Source of the DNA: Acidobacteriaceae bacterium
Lineage (GTDB): Bacteria; Acidobacteriota; Terriglobia; Terriglobales; Acidobacteriaceae
Direction: 5' to 3'
Length of the DNA: 7,772 nucleotides
Assembly (NCBI GenBank): GCA_025462785.1
Contig: JAOAPG010000181.1
Coordinates: 1 to 7,772 of the forward strand
Part shown: positions 5,783 through 7,772 of the stretch, piece by piece
How positions within the stretch are numbered: the stretch's first letter is position 1
Layout: each line of letters opens with the position of its first letter
Notes under the pieces: generated by a model
What the model was told of the DNA's origin: nothing
The model's database searches: none
What the model saw: only the letters and a program-made list of their open reading frames with translations
Translations under genes and position numbers: made by a program

Positions 5783-7345
5783 TTATTTCGGTGTCGAAGT
5801 CACAATGCGGTGCTCGGCACCGTTTTCTACAGCTTCGGCCGGAAGGTCGCCGCTCCACCACCGCGCGGAGTACACAATTGCCGCTGCCGCGAGCCAGCCA
5901 GCGGCATAGGTCGGCTGCGCTCCCCAATGGAAAGTCGGCGAATGCATTAATCCTAACCACGAAAATCCCGAAGCCAGCAAACACCACAGGCTTGCGCGGC
6001 CAAAATTGCGATCGATCAGCTCCGTGATCAAAGCGGCGACAACTAAGACCAGAAACAGGAACCCGCTGCCGAGTCCTTGGACTGAACTCCAATAGATCGA
6101 GCGGTTAAGTGCCGCCTGCACATCAGGATTTGCAGCCGACAATTTCAGTGCCGGCAATGCTGAGTTCACTGCCGCCGCGACGACTGCTCCGGCTGGAAGA
6201 ACGAATCCAAGCAGCACTGCGCTTCGATACTTCGGATCCACACGTCGTAGTGTGGCCATGCCCACACCCACGGAAACATAGGCAATCATCGCGGCCAGAA
6301 TCGGCCATGGAAATAGCTGCGCGATGAACAATGTCAGTCCACTCATAACAATTGCCGCAAAGATAATCGGTGTCCAGAGGGCAAAACCGATTCGCGCTCC
6401 CATCGCCTTGTACGGCGGATGCAAGGCGTAAACGACGGGCGTCACTACACTGCCCGCGGCACCGCACAGCAGAGTAGCTATGCCGTCCCACGCGACCACG
6501 CTTCTCGCATTGTAATTGTCTCCGGCTGCTGTAGCGCCTTCGACGGCGGCAATGTCTTGCAGAATTTGATAAATGGCCATCGGTGCGATTACGGAGAAAT
6601 AAGGCAAGGCCAAAACTAGACTACGCAGCGGCCCCAAAGAAGCAACGAATGGAAGCTGCACTGAAATCCCCTGCCATGCCGGATGCACATAGCCGACGAG
6701 CAAGCCCACGATCAATGGAATGATCCACGCCACAAGGAACGGAGGAATTCGCCATCGCGTAATGGGTACATTTCCAAGGACACTGACTGCCACAATCGTG
6801 AGCGCGATGATTCCCACTAATGGCTGATCGAAGATCCGCTGCAGCAGAACCAAAGCGAGGTAGCTGTACATCGCCGTTCCGAATACAGTCATGGAAGCGG
6901 GCACTGGAATAAACCGTCTGACAATGCCCGCAAATGGTGCGGCAACTAGCTTTATGATGCCCGTCCAGGCAACTGCTGCGGCTCCGATCTGCCAGGCGCG
7001 AACGGCATCATGGGATTGCAAATAGACCGGAAGAACGATCGATAAGGTGTACGCGATGATTGCCGGAACATTATTTCCGTAAACGTGCGCCGTGACGTCC
7101 TGCCGCCCTTCGCGTTGTCGTAATCGCACCGCTAATGCGGTAAGCCCGAGTGAGCCAACCAGAAAGCCCAATGCATATCCGGGGAGGAGATGGCCTACGC
7201 TAAACGCCAGCGGAATGCCGATTGGCAGCAGAAGAAAAACAGGAATGACCATCTGCGCCAGGTTGAAACCAACCTGGGCAACTGTGGCGTCCATGTCTCC
7301 TCTTCCAAGAGCCCACCATTGCGCGGAGGTTCTGTTCTCAGCCAT
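5783..7345 (-). CDS. Xanthine/uracil (NCS2)-like membrane permease
   Basis: A 520-residue polytopic inner-membrane protein with about 12-14 hydrophobic segments; the length is slightly above that of typical NCS2 nucleobase:cation symporters. The best family signals are QDIAAVEGATAAGDNY (residues 262-278), in the place of the NCS2 substrate-site helix (E269), and DGIATLLCGAAGSVVTPVVY (287-306) followed by ALHPPYKAMGAR. This arrangement resembles the subgroup annotated as xanthine/uracil/vitamin C permeases. The second helix lacks the Glu that classical members such as UraA have after the Tyr-Gly; here it reads Y306-A-L-H309. The C-terminal tail is polar and likely cytoplasmic. The ATG at 7345 is preceded only by a weak purine-rich GAAAGAAAG. 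It follows a decarboxylase/NMT1-like gene by 36 bp on the same strand and is probably co-transcribed with it. The substrate is unknown, and a nucleobase should not be assumed. A SulP transporter was considered, but there is no STAS domain. Confidence 0.75.
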   Translation of the reverse strand: MAENRTSAQWWALGRGDMDATVAQVGFNLAQMVIPVFLLLPIGIPLAFSVGHLLPGYALGFLVGSLGLTALAVRLRQREGRQDVTAHVYGNNVPAIIAYTLSIVLPVYLQSHDAVRAWQIGAAAVAWTGIIKLVAAPFAGIVRRFIPVPASMTVFGTAMYSYLALVLLQRIFDQPLVGIIALTIVAVSVLGNVPITRWRIPPFLVAWIIPLIVGLLVGYVHPAWQGISVQLPFVASLGPLRSLVLALPYFSVIAPMAIYQILQDIAAVEGATAAGDNYNARSVVAWDGIATLLCGAAGSVVTPVVYALHPPYKAMGARIGFALWTPIIFAAIVMSGLTLFIAQLFPWPILAAMIAYVSVGVGMATLRRVDPKYRSAVLLGFVLPAGAVVAAAVNSALPALKLSAANPDVQAALNRSIYWSSVQGLGSGFLFLVLVVAALITELIDRNFGRASLWCLLASGFSWLGLMHSPTFHWGAQPTYAAGWLAAAAIVYSARWWSGDLPAEAVENGAEHRIVTSTPK

Positions 7346-7381
7346 TCGATTTTCTTTCTTTCGAGCACTGATTGTTTTGGT

Positions 7382-7772
7382 CTAGATTTTGAATGACTCT
7401 AAAGACTCTGCTGCGAAGAGGTCTTGAGGTTTGAGCAATCGCTTTGAGAGTCCCTGTTCGTATGAATAACGAAGAAATGTGCCCAGAGCCAAGACATTTG
7501 GCTCATAACCATAAGGCCAAAAATCCTGGCCCATGGTGGCACGTGTATCCTCAACGTGCCGGATGAGCCAAGGAAGCATGAATTTCAGCGCCGCAGTCTG
7601 ATACAGCTCTTGATACACCTCACGCTGCGAATATACGAATGCCTTATAAAGGGATTGCGCAATCCAAGGGTGCTTTTCGTAGAGCTCGCGGCGAATCACT
7701 ACTGTATGCATGATGGGGAAAATCTTGGTTCGCAAATAATATTCACGTTCGACGGTCGGGTAGTCCTCGAAC
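7382..7772 (-). CDS. 4,5-dihydroxyphthalate decarboxylase / NMT1-like protein, C-terminal part
   Basis: The frame is open to the right edge of the window, so the first part of the gene is missing; a TTG at 7735 is internal, not a start. The visible 129 residues begin FEDYPTVEREYY and contain FPIMHTVVIRRELYEKHPW, a polar helical middle (YSQREVYQELYQTAALKFM), HVEDTRATMGQDFWPYGYEPN, and a C-terminus ending ESLESFKI. This pattern is the typical C-terminal half of proteins annotated as 4,5-dihydroxyphthalate decarboxylase (Pht5-like, about 330 residues), which share the type 2 periplasmic-binding-protein fold with NMT1/THI5 and ABC substrate-binding proteins. Many relatives carry this label without a phthalate pathway, so the reaction is uncertain: it may be a decarboxylase or a ligand-binding protein. 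Whether it has a signal peptide, which would separate these options, lies outside the window. The permease gene starts 36 bp downstream, suggesting a shared transcript and a common substrate. Confidence 0.8.
   Translation of the reverse strand, partial: FEDYPTVEREYYLRTKIFPIMHTVVIRRELYEKHPWIAQSLYKAFVYSQREVYQELYQTAALKFMLPWLIRHVEDTRATMGQDFWPYGYEPNVLALGTFLRYSYEQGLSKRLLKPQDLFAAESLESFKI

Noticed and set aside
6123..6491. Minus-strand 122-codon frame overlapping the permease
   Set aside because: It is an alternative frame of the permease coding sequence, with no motif of its own.
1..7772. CRISPR arrays, tRNA/rRNA genes, insertion sequences, riboswitches
   Set aside because: No regularly spaced repeats, tRNA-like cloverleaf, transposase frame, terminal repeats or recognisable aptamer core were seen on either strand.

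Overview
The window looks like chromosomal DNA from a soil-type Gram-negative bacterium, most plausibly Acidobacteriota (Terriglobia/Koribacter-like). This rests on moderate GC, large exported hydrolases with ordinary Sec-type signal peptides, and the overall style of the proteins; no marker gene confirms it. I see no rRNA, tRNA, mobile element, CRISPR array or phage signal.

Layout. Positions 3-269 (+) hold the 3' end of a small two-helix membrane protein. Positions 486-2312 (+) encode a secreted three-domain multicopper oxidase with all four copper-ligand motifs. It converges on a secreted phosphoesterase of the PF04185 type (2395-3645, -), and a long interrupted inverted repeat (2302-2373) lies between them and begins inside the oxidase's last codons. 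A 416-bp divergent intergenic region (3646-4061) separates that phosphoesterase from a second, larger PF04185 enzyme of the phospholipase C/AcpA acid phosphatase kind (4062-5633, +). A strong hairpin (5657-5700) follows it. Reading in from the right edge on the minus strand are the C-terminal part of a 4,5-dihydroxyphthalate-decarboxylase/NMT1-like protein (7382-7772) and, 36 bp downstream, a xanthine/uracil (NCS2)-like permease (5783-7345). These two probably form one operon.

How it may work. The two divergent phosphoesterases are both exported and cysteine-containing, and both keep the metal and nucleophile motifs of the alkaline phosphatase superfamily. They look like a phosphate-scavenging pair. 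The most interesting signal is in the DNA between them: each gene has upstream, in its own orientation, a set of three half-sites spaced exactly 11 nt apart (consensus roughly CTTTACC or ATTCACA). The two sets match at 23 of 34 positions, and at 17 of the 23 core positions. This is the architecture of a PHO box (a PhoB/PhoP-type response-regulator operator), so the pair may be a coordinately controlled phosphate-starvation module. The permease/decarboxylase-like pair appears to be a separate uptake or catabolic unit of unknown substrate.
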